DNA of 64,000 nt from Desulfoscipio geothermicus (GTDB lineage Bacteria; Bacillota; Desulfotomaculia; Desulfotomaculales; Desulfallaceae), in NCBI GenBank assembly GCA_016841645.1, contig JAENYS010000003.1, positions 1 through 64,000 on the forward strand, read 5' to 3'. Position 1 is the stretch's first letter; each line of letters begins with the position of its first letter. Under the pieces are notes generated by a model. It did no database searches. It was not told where the DNA came from and worked only from the letters and a program-made list of their open reading frames with translations. The translations under genes were made by a program, and so were the position numbers. Positions 25,805 through 34,155 of the stretch are shown here, in pieces.

Positions 25805-28800
25805 ATGAACAAGGTGCATGTACACAGAATGTCCAGCAAGATCAGCGTTTTGTTATTAGCCGGACTATTTTTCTTGACTGGCGCATTTGGCCTGCTGGCA
25901 CCCACAACCGCCTTTGCTGCGGGGGGTGATATTACCATATCGGGGTCAGGGCTGAATAACCCCGAGCCTGTGACATTTACCCAGGACCAACTCCGGGGTG
26001 TAGGTGAGGGTGCATTACCACAACATGATGAGTGGTACAGTACCATTAACACCTGGCCTACCAAGAGCTGGTACAGGGGGCAGGGCGTCAAACTAACCGA
26101 TCTGTTTGAAGCAGTCGGTGGACTTAATGCAGAGGCCACGCAGATTAGATTTACCTCCAAAGACGGTTTCAAAGCCACCTTTACGGTGCATGAGTTCGTC
26201 TATGAATTCCGGTATCGTTTCCCTAATTTCATGAACACCGGCCTCCCCGGGCATCTCTTAGGTGACCCCTCGGGCGCGGTGCCGGTAGAACCAATCATTG
26301 CTCACAGAAGTTTTTCCGCTCATAATATTGAAGATGTTGTAGGAGAAGGTGCAGAAGATAATTTTAGCCGCGGAGACGCAAATCTTCTGCTATACGGACA
26401 GCGGTCGGTAACCCAGCAAACCAACGCTAGATTTGCTAAATATCTAACGAATATCGAGGTGCTTACAGATCCCGTACTCATATGGGATAATCCCTCGGCG
26501 GTTCCGGAGCCTGGAGAGGTGCCTGTAGGGACCAAGGTGAAGCTGCAAAGTTCTTTTGACGACGAGGATAAGGTTCATTACACCCTGGACGGCAGCACTC
26601 CGACCATAGATAGTCCGATGTATAACTGGATTGCCAGTCGGTGGCGGTCATCACGATCAGACGTTTTGGATGAAATCAACCACCCGATTGAAATTACAGA
26701 GAACACAACCATTAAAGCAGTGGTTATCGGCCCCGGCCGGTCGGACAGCGATGTCGTCACCTTCGAGTACTACGTACCGCTTACTATCAACACGGATAAC
26801 CCGGCCAAGGCAAACCAAAACAAAGCATACGTCGGCCATACCTTTATGGCAATAGGTGGAGTAGAACCGTACAGTTTTGCTATCACTAAAGGATCACTGC
26901 CGGAAGGTATGAGTTTAAATGGTGCAGTGTTAGAAGGAACACCGTCTGAGAGCGGTACTTTCATCTTTACTGTAACCTTAACCGACAGTGCAGATCCGGT
27001 AAAGACAGATAGCCATGAATTTACTCTGGTGGTAGATGAAACGGGAGCGATCTCACCTCCGATACCGACAGCTGATACAACGAACAAAATCGTGGGGCAG
27101 CCGATCGAGCTAACCTTTATCGATGATGCGACATGGCGCAACGCTATTAACGACGTGACCGTCAACGGAACCTCTATCACCGGCAAATATAGCGTTGGCG
27201 AAGGTGTAATCACTATTGATGCCGACGCATTTGACGCAGCCGGTGACTACACGATAGTCATCATTGCCACCGGGTATTCGGATTCCGGTGTGACGCAGAA
27301 GATCGATACGGGCAGCGGGCAAGCACCTGGCAACGAAGATGTTGTGTTAGAAATCACCGGAGACGGGGTGACGACTCCCAAGGAGTTTACCCAGTCTCAA
27401 CTGGAAGAAATGCGGCAATACCAGAATGTGTACAGTTGCATTAACACCTGGCCCTCAAAGAGATGGTATGTAGGGGAAGGGGTTAGTTTAAGGGAGTTGC
27501 TCGATTCGGCAGGGATAAAAGCAAGCGCTCGGCAGATAAGATTCTGTTCCAGCGATGGCTACTATATATCCCTTACGGTTCAGGAGTTATTAAGAGATGA
27601 GCGTTATCGTTTTCCCAATTTCAAGAGTGGCGGCGGTGACGCTGACGGGCATATTCCCGGCTCTTCATCGGGAGCGGTAGAGGTCGAACCCATTCTCGCT
27701 CTGGTCAGTGCTGAGGGTACGGATAACCCGTCCTATATGAACGATGCCAATGCCCTGTTGCTAATGCTTGGGCAGCGTGCCGTTACCGAGCAAACTGGCC
27801 CATTATTTGTTAAATATATAGATAAAATTGAAGTAATAACCAATGCACCTGGAAAATGGGATAAGCCACAAGCCGATCCGAGTGGCGGCACGGTACCGGC
27901 CGGAACCCAGGTGCGTCTTACCAATAAAAATATGGATCAAGATAAAATCCATTACACCACCGACGGTAGTACACCAACCCTGGATAGTTCGATATATAAC
28001 TGGATTGCAAAACGATGGTGGTCGTCACGGGGCGAGGAAACCGTCGCCGAGATTAATCACCCCATCGAGCTGACCAAGGATACCACCATCAAGGCTATCA
28101 CCATTGGTCCCGGCAAGTCGAATAGCGAAGTAGCCACTTTTACCTACAAGGTTACGGGAGCCACAAACAGTGCTACCGACTTGATTACACCAGGCAAAGA
28201 CGGCACAGTAAGCCTTGGGGAGGAGGTAGTTATTGAAATACCGGCCGGTGCGTTGGCGGGGACCAGCTCGGTGGAAGTGGAAATAGTGCAGGTGGCCACA
28301 CCTCCCGCGGCACCTATAGGCTTCAAGCTACTAGGCGAAGTATACGAGTTCACCGTGGACGACAAGACCAGTTACGACTATAACAAAGCTGTAGACATCA
28401 AATTCAGTTTCGACCCGGATGAGGTTCCTGCCGGAGAAACCCCGGCTGTCCATTACTACGATGAGACTGAGAAGAAATGGATCAATATCGGCGGTGAGAT
28501 TTCCGGTAACACCATCATTGTGCAGGTTGAACACTTTACCAAGTTTGCCTTGATGGTCGCAGTTCCTACCACCCAAACGGCAAAAGTAAATCCTAACGAA
28601 GGCGGCACAGTGAGCCTAGGGGAAGAAGCCTTTATTGAAATACCGGCTGGTGCGCTTAAGGGCACCAGCCCGGTGGAAGTGAAAATAGATCGGGTGACCA
28701 TACCTTCCGCGGCGCCTTTAGGCTTTAAGATGCTTGACGGTGTGTACGAGTTCAGCGTGGATGGGAATACCGGCTATAGCTTTAATAAACCCGTTACTAT

Positions 28801-29755
28801 CAATCTCGGTTTCGATCCCGAAAAGGTTGGTTCTGATGACACTCCGTCCATTCATTACTACGGTGAGACCGGGAAGAAATGGGTCAACATCGGCGGCGAA
28901 GTGTCTAATAATACCATAACTGTGCAGGTAGATAACACTGCCAAGTTTGCCGTAATGGTTACCCTTCCCACCACCGTAACGGAAACGATTGAACCCGGCA
29001 GAGGTGGTACGGTAGGTCTTGGGGAGGAAGCTTATATTGAAATACCGGGCGGCGCGCTGGCGGGTACCAGTCCGGTGGAAGTAAAAATAGAGCGGGTGAC
29101 CACACCGCCTGATGCGCCAATAGGCTTCAAATTGCTCGGTAGTGTGTACGAGTTCAGCGTGGACGGTAAGACCGGTTACAGCTTTAATGAGGCTATAACA
29201 ATCAAACTCAGTTTCGGCTCGGATGTTATTCCCACCGGCGAAACCCCGTCTGCTTATTACTACGATGAAAACAATAAGGAATGGGTCAACATTTGCGGTG
29301 AGGTATCCGGTAATAGTATCAGTGTACGGGTAGAGCACTTTACTAAGTTTGCCGTAATGGTCTCTGTGAAAGAGGTGCAATTCATCAGCCTCACTATTGG
29401 AGATATGTCGGCTACCGTGAATGGCATAGTGTACCCCTTGGACACGGCTCCTTATGTTGACACTTTGGCAGGGCGCACACTTGTGCCGGTCCGGTTTGTC
29501 AGTGAAGTCCTGGACGCGGAAGTGAGCTGGCTGACGGAAACTTCCCAGGTTTGTATTAAGGACGGTGACAAGAAAATTATTCTCACCCTTGGCTCCAGTG
29601 ACGTTTTGGTAAACGACGTAAAGCAAACCATCGGTTGTACCCCGACAATATTGCCGCCCGGACGCACTTTCATCCCGCTCAGGTTTATAAGCGAGACATT
29701 AGGGGCGAAAGTGGACTACGAAGCGGAGACCAGGGGGATTTCAATCACCAGATAA
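25805..29755 (+). CDS. Large secreted protein with two molybdopterin-fold-like domains
   Basis: Signal peptide, then: molybdopterin-binding-like domain 1 (~42-222; STINTWPTKSWYRGQGVKL), chitobiase-C-like domain (~225-322; VHYTLDGSTPT), putative Ig domain (~325-412), DUF1533-like domain (~418-498), molybdopterin-like domain 2 (~512-679; GDGVTTPKEFTQSQL, INTWPSKRWYVGEGVSLREL), second chitobiase-like domain (~685-782), three tandem ~132-residue ZU5-like beta repeats (~787-1188; each with LGEE...EIPAGAL and HYYDE), and a copper-amine-oxidase-N-like domain (~1193-1316; RTLVPVRFVSE). The sulfite-oxidase molybdenum-ligating Cys is replaced by the INTWP loop. Start 25805 or 25790; overlaps the previous stop if the latter. 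Probably wall-associated; no sortase motif. Confidence 0.75.
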   Translation: MNKVHVHRMSSKISVLLLAGLFFLTGAFGLLAPTTAFAAGGDITISGSGLNNPEPVTFTQDQLRGVGEGALPQHDEWYSTINTWPTKSWYRGQGVKLTDLFEAVGGLNAEATQIRFTSKDGFKATFTVHEFVYEFRYRFPNFMNTGLPGHLLGDPSGAVPVEPIIAHRSFSAHNIEDVVGEGAEDNFSRGDANLLLYGQRSVTQQTNARFAKYLTNIEVLTDPVLIWDNPSAVPEPGEVPVGTKVKLQSSFDDEDKVHYTLDGSTPTIDSPMYNWIASRWRSSRSDVLDEINHPIEITENTTIKAVVIGPGRSDSDVVTFEYYVPLTINTDNPAKANQNKAYVGHTFMAIGGVEPYSFAITKGSLPEGMSLNGAVLEGTPSESGTFIFTVTLTDSADPVKTDSHEFTLVVDETGAISPPIPTADTTNKIVGQPIELTFIDDATWRNAINDVTVNGTSITGKYSVGEGVITIDADAFDAAGDYTIVIIATGYSDSGVTQKIDTGSGQAPGNEDVVLEITGDGVTTPKEFTQSQLEEMRQYQNVYSCINTWPSKRWYVGEGVSLRELLDSAGIKASARQIRFCSSDGYYISLTVQELLRDERYRFPNFKSGGGDADGHIPGSSSGAVEVEPILALVSAEGTDNPSYMNDANALLLMLGQRAVTEQTGPLFVKYIDKIEVITNAPGKWDKPQADPSGGTVPAGTQVRLTNKNMDQDKIHYTTDGSTPTLDSSIYNWIAKRWWSSRGEETVAEINHPIELTKDTTIKAITIGPGKSNSEVATFTYKVTGATNSATDLITPGKDGTVSLGEEVVIEIPAGALAGTSSVEVEIVQVATPPAAPIGFKLLGEVYEFTVDDKTSYDYNKAVDIKFSFDPDEVPAGETPAVHYYDETEKKWINIGGEISGNTIIVQVEHFTKFALMVAVPTTQTAKVNPNEGGTVSLGEEAFIEIPAGALKGTSPVEVKIDRVTIPSAAPLGFKMLDGVYEFSVDGNTGYSFNKPVTINLGFDPEKVGSDDTPSIHYYGETGKKWVNIGGEVSNNTITVQVDNTAKFAVMVTLPTTVTETIEPGRGGTVGLGEEAYIEIPGGALAGTSPVEVKIERVTTPPDAPIGFKLLGSVYEFSVDGKTGYSFNEAITIKLSFGSDVIPTGETPSAYYYDENNKEWVNICGEVSGNSISVRVEHFTKFAVMVSVKEVQFISLTIGDMSATVNGIVYPLDTAPYVDTLAGRTLVPVRFVSEVLDAEVSWLTETSQVCIKDGDKKIILTLGSSDVLVNDVKQTIGCTPTILPPGRTFIPLRFISETLGAKVDYEAETRGISITR

Positions 29756-29836
29756 CACACCGGTTTTATATTATGTATAACCGATAATTATGCGTGGTTG
29801 ATAAATTAGATGGTTAGCAAAAAAGGTGTGTGGGCG

Positions 29837-31489
29837 ATGCGAGTTAGCAACAGAAAAATTCTTTGCATTTTTTTAACTACCCTTTTAGGTGTGCTGCTCT
29901 TTGTATGCTTGTTTAACTTAATGGCGCCGACGGTTGTCTTTGCCGAAACGTCGGATGTACTGGAATTTATCGGAGACGGGGTAACTAAGCCGGTTACGTT
30001 GAACCTGACTGATCTGGAGGCCATGAAGCAATACGAGCATGTGTACAGCACGATAAACACCTGGCCGAGCAAGAGGTGGTACATGGCAAAAGGTGTTAAT
30101 CTAAGAGAGCTGCTTGCTTTGGCGGGGATCAAAGAGGAAGCCACAATAATTAAGTTCATATCGAACGATGGTTACGATGTGACCCTTACGGTAAAGGAAC
30201 TGTTAAAAGACCATCGTTACTATTTTCCGGGCTTAAAGGACAATCATCCCAGTGACGGGAGTATTCCCGGTTCACCGGAAGGTAGTGTGGAGGTTGAGCC
30301 AATCCTTGCCTTGGTAAGCGCCGAGGGCAGTGACAATCCAGATAATATGAACGACAGGGATGCACTGCTGCTGGTGATGGGACAGCGTGCAGTAACGGAG
30401 CAGACAAACAATTTATTCCTTAAGTACGTAAGCAGAATTGAGGTTCTCACTACCGCTCCGGAAAAATGGGATAATCCGAAGGCGAATATACCCAGTGGGA
30501 CGGTTGTGCCTGTGGGGACCGAGGTCAAATTGGAAAATAAACTTAACGACGCAGATAAGATATATTACACCACGGATGGCAGTACACCGACGGTGAACAG
30601 CCCGATGTTCAACTGGAGTGCCAGTCGTTGGGAGAATCAGAGAGATGATGTGGACGGCATCAATCAATCTATCGTGGTCGAAGAGGACACTGTTATCAAG
30701 ATGAAAACCATTGGTCCCGGTAAGGAGGACAGTGATGTAGTCACCTTTACATTTACGGCTGATCTAACGGGCAAGGCGGTTGATCCGACGAAAGTGCCGG
30801 GCGGACCTCCCACTGAGGTAAACCTCGACAGGAACACAATCGATCGTCCAGTCGGTAGTACATTCCAGTTAGAGGCGACCGTGGCCCCCTTCAATGCTAC
30901 TGACCAGGACGTGACCTGGCATTCCAGTGATACCAGTGTAGCTACGGTGGATAACCACGGACTGGTAACAGTGGTCGGTCCGGGCACGGCCATCATCACC
31001 GTAAAGACGGTGGTCGGTAACCATACAGCTACCTGTATCATAAACGGCCCCGATGAGAGTGAAAGTATTCAGGATGAGTTGATTATCGTTGGTTCTCAAG
31101 AAGAGCAGACGCCGGAGACCCCTGTGGAGCCTCCGGTGTTGGAAGTCGAACCGGAGGGACCGGAGGAACCGAAGGAAGAGGTTGAGCCCGATGTTGATTT
31201 AACCGCTTTAGAAAGGTTGCCGGAGACTCCCTCCGAGCCGCCGGTGCCGGAAGGCAGAGGGCAATACCTGGCAAAGAGGGAGAACTTCGCCATCGATTTA
31301 ACTACCGACGCTGCCATGGAGCAGTCGAGCAGCCAGGTATGGGAAGTATCCCAGATTCCGGCCGATACCGTACCTCTGCCGTTGCAGGAGACGCAAAACC
31401 TTATGGATGTTTATGCTGCTGGGACGTTTCTGTTTTTCTTGCTTTCGGGAGCTGGTAAAAGATACGCAGAATATGTAAAGGAGCGATGA
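29837..31489 (+). CDS. Membrane-anchored molybdopterin-fold-like surface protein
   Basis: A 550-residue protein: signal segment (CIFLTTLLGVLLFVCLF), molybdopterin-like domain (~40-206; IGDGVTKPVTLNLTDLEAM, INTWPSKRWYMAKGVNLREL, MGQRAVTEQTN), chitobiase-C-like domain (~208-308; YYTTDGSTPTVNSP), Big2 Ig-like domain (~328-401; VTWHSSDTSVATVDNHG), a Pro/Glu-rich spacer and a C-terminal hydrophobic anchor (AAGTFLFFLLSGAGKRYAEY). It is the only one of the set with a C-terminal membrane anchor and lies just before the ExbB/ExbD-like pair, 6 bases away, so it may be the energised or tethering partner. ATG 29837 follows AAAGGTG. Confidence 0.72.
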   Translation: MRVSNRKILCIFLTTLLGVLLFVCLFNLMAPTVVFAETSDVLEFIGDGVTKPVTLNLTDLEAMKQYEHVYSTINTWPSKRWYMAKGVNLRELLALAGIKEEATIIKFISNDGYDVTLTVKELLKDHRYYFPGLKDNHPSDGSIPGSPEGSVEVEPILALVSAEGSDNPDNMNDRDALLLVMGQRAVTEQTNNLFLKYVSRIEVLTTAPEKWDNPKANIPSGTVVPVGTEVKLENKLNDADKIYYTTDGSTPTVNSPMFNWSASRWENQRDDVDGINQSIVVEEDTVIKMKTIGPGKEDSDVVTFTFTADLTGKAVDPTKVPGGPPTEVNLDRNTIDRPVGSTFQLEATVAPFNATDQDVTWHSSDTSVATVDNHGLVTVVGPGTAIITVKTVVGNHTATCIINGPDESESIQDELIIVGSQEEQTPETPVEPPVLEVEPEGPEEPKEEVEPDVDLTALERLPETPSEPPVPEGRGQYLAKRENFAIDLTTDAAMEQSSSQVWEVSQIPADTVPLPLQETQNLMDVYAAGTFLFFLLSGAGKRYAEYVKER

Positions 31490-31495
31490 GGCAAG

Positions 31496-32167
31496 GTGAC
31501 GGAAATTTATTTAATACCCTTAAAAGAAACAATGCATACTATTTCGTCCGGTTTGCTGATACCTACCATTACCATCTTGTTGTTTCTATTGGCTTTATCG
31601 GTGTTTGAGCTGGGCGGTGTGCTGGTAGAAGCTATCGCCGTACGGCGGAGAATGAAGGTTAACGTACGGGAGTTAATAAGTTCCTTTCAGCAGAAGGATA
31701 TCGGAGAAATTATGGTCCAGATTGAGCTTAGCCGCATGTTTCGCCGGCATAAAGCGGCTCTTGGTGAGCTGATCGAACATAGAAATTTACCTGCTGCCTC
31801 GCTGCAGGCCATGGCCCGCCAACTGTTGGCCAGCGAAGAATTGCGTTATGTACGGATAACCAACAGAACTGATCTGGTGACTCGCCTGGGACCTATGTTG
31901 GGATTGATGGCTACGCTGATTCCTCTGGGGCCTGGATTGATTGCTCTTGGCGAGGGTGATACCAAAACCCTCGCCGATTCGCTGCTGACTGCCTTTGACG
32001 CTACGGTAACCGGATTAGCCGCCGGGGGGCTTGCTTATGCCATCTCGCGGCAGCGTAAAAGGTGGTATGAGGATAACCTGAGTTCCCTCGAGGTCTTGAT
32101 GGAGAGCTTAATGGAGGTGTTTGCCCGTGGAAGGCGGATTGAGGAGCAGAAGACGTTGGAAGAATGA
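31496..32167 (+). CDS. MotA/TolQ/ExbB-family proton channel protein
   Basis: A 223-residue membrane protein: TM1 (LLIPTITILLFLLALSVFEL, ~20-40), a cytoplasmic loop of ~90 residues, then TM2 (RLGPMLGLMATLIPLGPGLI) and TM3 (AFDATVTGLAAGGLAYAIS). This is the MotA/TolQ/ExbB topology and the signature LG.MLGLMAT...A..AT..GL. In Gram-negative bacteria such proteins with ExbD/TolR turn proton flow into motion that drives outer-membrane processes. Here there is no outer membrane, so the work must be done on the wall or surface proteins. GTG start; overlaps the next gene by ~40 bases, showing coupled synthesis. Confidence 0.82.
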   Translation: MTEIYLIPLKETMHTISSGLLIPTITILLFLLALSVFELGGVLVEAIAVRRRMKVNVRELISSFQQKDIGEIMVQIELSRMFRRHKAALGELIEHRNLPAASLQAMARQLLASEELRYVRITNRTDLVTRLGPMLGLMATLIPLGPGLIALGEGDTKTLADSLLTAFDATVTGLAAGGLAYAISRQRKRWYEDNLSSLEVLMESLMEVFARGRRIEEQKTLEE

Positions 32168-32435
32168 AGATGTTAATCCTCTGGAGGGCGTGATCAACAT
32201 TGTGGACGCCATGCTGGTCTTTGCCTGCGGGCTGATGCTTGCCCTGGCCATTAACTGGAATGTCGATTTGGGCCTTGGACAGAGGATTAACCTGGAACAA
32301 GGGCGCGAGGTGAGCGATACCCCGGGCATTCGTGATGATCTGATCAAAACCCGGGGTGAAGGTGAACTTTACGAAAGGATGGGGACGGTTTACAAAGACC
32401 CTGAAACTGGGCAGTTGTTCATGCTGACAAAATAG
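32127..32435 (+). CDS. DUF2149-like, ExbD/TolR-like partner protein
   Basis: About 102 residues: a short basic N-terminus, one TM helix with an Asp (NIVDAMLVFACGLMLALAIN, ~24-43) and a short external domain. The pattern 'P..D.MLV' closely matches ExbD/TolR, whose membrane Asp carries protons through the ExbB pentamer. I believe it belongs to DUF2149, known from archaea and Firmicutes beside MotA/ExbB-like genes. GTG 32127 has GGAGG nine bases upstream and lies inside the channel gene end. The functional analogy to ExbD is inference from the Asp-containing helix and gene pairing. Confidence 0.7.
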   Translation: MEGGLRSRRRWKNEDVNPLEGVINIVDAMLVFACGLMLALAINWNVDLGLGQRINLEQGREVSDTPGIRDDLIKTRGEGELYERMGTVYKDPETGQLFMLTK

Positions 32436-32512
32436 TAATACTTTTGTCTGTTGGTACTAGGCACATCGTGTAATGTAACTGGCGGCTATTGTAAGAAAGG
32501 GGAGTTTTCTCG

Positions 32513-33886
32513 GTGCGAAATAATAAGAAGAAATGGTTTAACAGTTTTGTTATTACCATTCTTGGTATGCTGTTGCTGTTCGGTACGTTTAGCTTGGTGT
32601 TACCTTCGGCGGTTCTGGCTGCGTCGGACTCACTGGAAATCACGGGGGACGGGGTGACGAATCCGGTAACGTTTACCTTGGATGAACTTGAGGAAATGAA
32701 ACAATACCGGTATGTATACAGTGCGATTAACACTTGGCCCACTAAGAAATGGTATGTGGGAAAAGGAGTTTTGCTGCGTGACTTGCTTACCCGAGCAGGT
32801 ATCAAAGAGGAGGCTAAGCAGATCAGATTTACCTCTGTCGATGGCTATACTGTGACGCTTACGGTTAAGGAATTGTTTGAGGATAAGCGTTACCGGTTCC
32901 CCAATTTCAAAACCAGTGGTGGCGACGGTGACGGGCATGTTCCCGGCAATCCGTCGGGTAAGGTGGAGGTGGAGCCGATCATTGGCCTGATCAGCGTTGA
33001 AGGCAGTGATAATCCCGAGTATATGAACGATTTAAATTCTTTGCTGCTGATGCTTGGCCAGCGGGCGGTTACTGAGCAGACAGGAAATTTATTTCTTAAA
33101 TATCTAAATAAGATCGAGGTGTTAAACGCCGAGCCGGAGAAATGGGATGCTCCGCAGGCCAATCCGGGCAGCGGTACGGTGCCTGCGGGAACCAGGGTGG
33201 CTTTGAGCAACAATCACAATGATGATGACAAGATTTATTACACCACGGACGGAAGCACCCCGACCATGAACAGTCCGATATATAACTGGATTGCCAGCCG
33301 GTGGTGGGCGGCCAGGGCCGACGTTTTGGGTACCATCAATCACCCTATTGGACCCATTAACAAAAATACAACCATTAAGGCAATTACCATCGGTCCCGGC
33401 AAGCCGGATAGCGATGTTGTTACCTTTAATTACTTGGTTGCCGGTTCGGAGCCCACGGACAATGAAGGTACTCCCGAGGATAATGAAGCACCGGATAAGC
33501 TGGCGGGAAATGTCATTGAGTTAACCGTTGGCCGGATGGAAGCCCGTGTTGACGGCGGCTCCTACACTTTGGAGTCGGCACCTTACATTGATACCAGAAC
33601 CGCCCGCACGCTGGTGCCGGTGCGGTTTGTCAGTGAGGCCTTGGGGGCGGGAGTGAATTGGGATCCTGAAACCAAGCGGATAACCATTACCGATGGGGGA
33701 AAAGGGATTGTCCTTACCCTGGGTGCCATAGATGTTCAAGTTAACGGTGTGAAGCAGACAGTTGACTGTGCTCCGACGACGCTTCCGCCCGGTCGTACTT
33801 TCGTACCCTTGCGGTTTGTAAGCGAGACCCTGGGAGCTGTAGTGGAATATGATTTGGGCAGCGGTCAGGTCTTGATAACCCGGTAA
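32513..33886 (+). CDS. Secreted molybdopterin-fold-like protein with wall domain
   Basis: A 457-residue protein: signal peptide (ITILGMLLLFGTFSLVLPSA-like, ~1-35), molybdopterin-like domain (~40-204; ITGDGVTNPVTFTLDELEEM, INTWPTKKWYVGKGVLLRDL, LGQRAVTEQTGNLFLKYL), chitobiase-C-like domain (~209-306) and copper-amine-oxidase-N-like domain (~333-457; RTLVPVRFVSEALGAGVNW, RTFVPLRFVSETLGAVVEY). It is the compact version of the protein at 25805 and probably its paralogue. GTG 32513 follows GGGGAG. It ends the first riboswitch-controlled unit; the next riboswitch begins 38 bases later. Confidence 0.75.
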   Translation: MRNNKKKWFNSFVITILGMLLLFGTFSLVLPSAVLAASDSLEITGDGVTNPVTFTLDELEEMKQYRYVYSAINTWPTKKWYVGKGVLLRDLLTRAGIKEEAKQIRFTSVDGYTVTLTVKELFEDKRYRFPNFKTSGGDGDGHVPGNPSGKVEVEPIIGLISVEGSDNPEYMNDLNSLLLMLGQRAVTEQTGNLFLKYLNKIEVLNAEPEKWDAPQANPGSGTVPAGTRVALSNNHNDDDKIYYTTDGSTPTMNSPIYNWIASRWWAARADVLGTINHPIGPINKNTTIKAITIGPGKPDSDVVTFNYLVAGSEPTDNEGTPEDNEAPDKLAGNVIELTVGRMEARVDGGSYTLESAPYIDTRTARTLVPVRFVSEALGAGVNWDPETKRITITDGGKGIVLTLGAIDVQVNGVKQTVDCAPTTLPPGRTFVPLRFVSETLGAVVEYDLGSGQVLITR

Positions 33887-33923
33887 TAAGTACCTTATAA
33901 GGGAGGTGCTCACACTAAAACTA

Positions 33924-34027
33924 TATTGCTCCGAGCCTGGTGACCTAAAGGATACATCCCAAGGTCACCGGCCGGCAGGGTTTGCTTGGAAACGGGCGGG
34001 CCTCCCGTTGTGGAAAGGAGCCTATAT
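33924..34027 (+). promoter_or_regulatory. Moco riboswitch C
   Basis: GCTCCGAG opens and GGAAAGGAGC closes the element. Between them are the GGTGACC/GGTCACC stem (33939-33945 with 33963-33969), CCGGCAGGG, TTGGAAAC and GGGCCTCCCG. This is the clearest Moco-type core in the window and aligns landmark by landmark with copies A and B. No T-rich terminator is obvious downstream; AGCC/GGCT pairing near 34044-34083 might instead mask translation signals of the gene at 34156. Confidence 0.82.
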
Positions 34028-34155
34028 TATACACCAAGAGCTAGCCGGCTTCCTTGCGGCCAACGGGGATTTAGTTTTGGCTGGGAGGTGGTAATAGCGA
34101 TTTATAATCGATGGACAATCAGTTAACGAAAGATAAGATAAAGGAGTGAAACCGA

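Noticed and set aside
28718-29626. A 302-codon open frame on the minus strand opposite the three beta repeats
   Set aside because: It is antisense to a clearly coding, repeated domain region, has no ribosome site, and arises from codon bias in the sense repeats.
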